Below are positions 5,274 to 5,816 of a stretch of DNA of 5,816 nt, piece after piece (within the stretch, counting starts at the first letter, position 1; every line of letters starts with the position of its first letter). A model generated the notes under the pieces. The model was not told the origin of the DNA. It worked only from the letters and a program-made list of their open reading frames with translations, and searched no databases. The DNA comes from Myxococcales bacterium (lineage in GTDB: Bacteria > Myxococcota_A > Polyangia > Polyangiales > Houyiibacteriaceae): assembly GCA_030622585.1 (NCBI GenBank), contig JAUXFZ010000182.1:1-5816 (forward strand), written 5' to 3'. The position numbers were made by a program, and so were the translations under genes.

Positions 5274-5816
5274 ATTGGATGGGTGCGGTCAGACGAGCTA
5301 GGCGGACACCTAGGCGGAAGTACCAAGGCTTTCGGTCGTATTCGCCCTGCTCCATGAGGCGGGAGCGGGCGAAGTCATCTTGGAACATGTGCTCGACTTG
5401 GGTGATGAAGCTTGGGTCGGAGATCGCCGCGGTGATTTCGAAGTTCAGGCGGAAGGAACGGTTGTCGAAGTTGGCGGTGCCGATCGTTGCGACGGAGTCA
5501 TCGATCAACATGGCCTTTTCGTGGAGGAAGCCGTCCTGGTAGCGGTAGAACTTCGCGCCTGTTCGGCCGGCGTCGTCGAAGTAGGAGTATGCGGCGAGGT
5601 AAACCGCCAGGTGGTCCGGCTTGTCGGGGATTAGAACGCGGACATCCACGCCGCGTAGGCCGGCTAGCTGTAGCGCGACGATGACCGCGTGCTCGGGCAC
5701 GAAGTACGGGCTTGCGATCCAGATCCGCTTTTGCGCGGAGTTGATCGCATGGACGAACATCAGGTTCGCGGTTTCGAGCTCGTCCGCGGGACCAGTAGGA
5801 ATGATCAGCACGCGCG
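5272..5816 (-). CDS. Cardiolipin synthase-type phospholipase D protein (partial, C-terminal half)
   Basis: C-terminal part of a cardiolipin synthase-like enzyme, which joins phosphatidylglycerol to a second phospholipid or glycerol moiety at the inner membrane. The frame stays open to the window edge. GTG 5811 is only an internal codon of the family motif VLIIPTGP, so the true start and first HKD motif lie outside. Counting from that GTG, IWIASPYFVPE (30-40) leads into the second PLD domain. The HKD motif is intact: H97, K99, D104 in HEKAMLID, then GTANFDNRSFRLNFE. The protein ends 60 residues later with WYFRLGVRLARLTAPIQ, a normal tail for the family. The stop (5272-5274) overlaps the T-tract of the converging 6S terminator, so the two transcripts meet tail to tail. 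A general PLD-family phosphatidyltransferase is the alternative. The symbol is left blank because cls paralogues cannot be told apart here. Confidence 0.92.
   Translation of the reverse strand, partial: RVLIIPTGPADELETANLMFVHAINSAQKRIWIASPYFVPEHAVIVALQLAGLRGVDVRVLIPDKPDHLAVYLAAYSYFDDAGRTGAKFYRYQDGFLHEKAMLIDDSVATIGTANFDNRSFRLNFEITAAISDPSFITQVEHMFQDDFARSRLMEQGEYDRKPWYFRLGVRLARLTAPIQ

Overview
This is a GC-rich chromosomal window (somewhat above 60 percent by eye) that looks like Myxococcota or a related former-deltaproteobacterial lineage. The grounds are codon use, the style of the FabH and lipid kinase proteins, and a membrane sensor whose C-terminus resembles, from memory, the MXAN_5187-type domain known mainly from myxobacteria. 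No taxonomic marker settles this.

Left end (1-384): no protein gene. It holds a degenerate CACTGA tandem repeat (1-56), a long hairpin-forming inverted repeat (90-207) whose imperfections are all G-U pairs when read as + strand RNA, and a tRNA-Leu(CAA) on the minus strand (234-316) with an extended -10 promoter and an adjacent 13-bp palindrome. Middle left (385-2401): fabH (ketoacyl-ACP synthase III), followed 4 nt later by a diacylglycerol/sphingosine-kinase-type lipid kinase starting at GTG 1388, a probable two-gene lipid unit. An AT-rich control region with nested inverted repeats follows (2402-2519).

Middle right (2520-5000): a two-gene operon with a 3-nt gap. It encodes an exported cupredoxin-like/carboxypeptidase-regulatory-like protein and a membrane sensor-like protein with a large periplasmic domain, a proline-rich repeat linker and a short conserved C-terminal domain. 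This pair is the least characterised part of the window.

Right end (5001-5816): a non-coding gene that I identify as 6S RNA (ssrS), with its own -35/-10 promoter, a closing stem, a central bubble containing the 3'-strand hairpin, and a strong intrinsic terminator. The terminator abuts a convergent minus-strand gene, the C-terminal half of a cardiolipin synthase-type phospholipase D protein that runs off the window. Three of the five proteins (FabH, lipid kinase, cardiolipin synthase-like) concern fatty acid or membrane lipid metabolism. Only fabH and the kinase are arranged as a likely unit.
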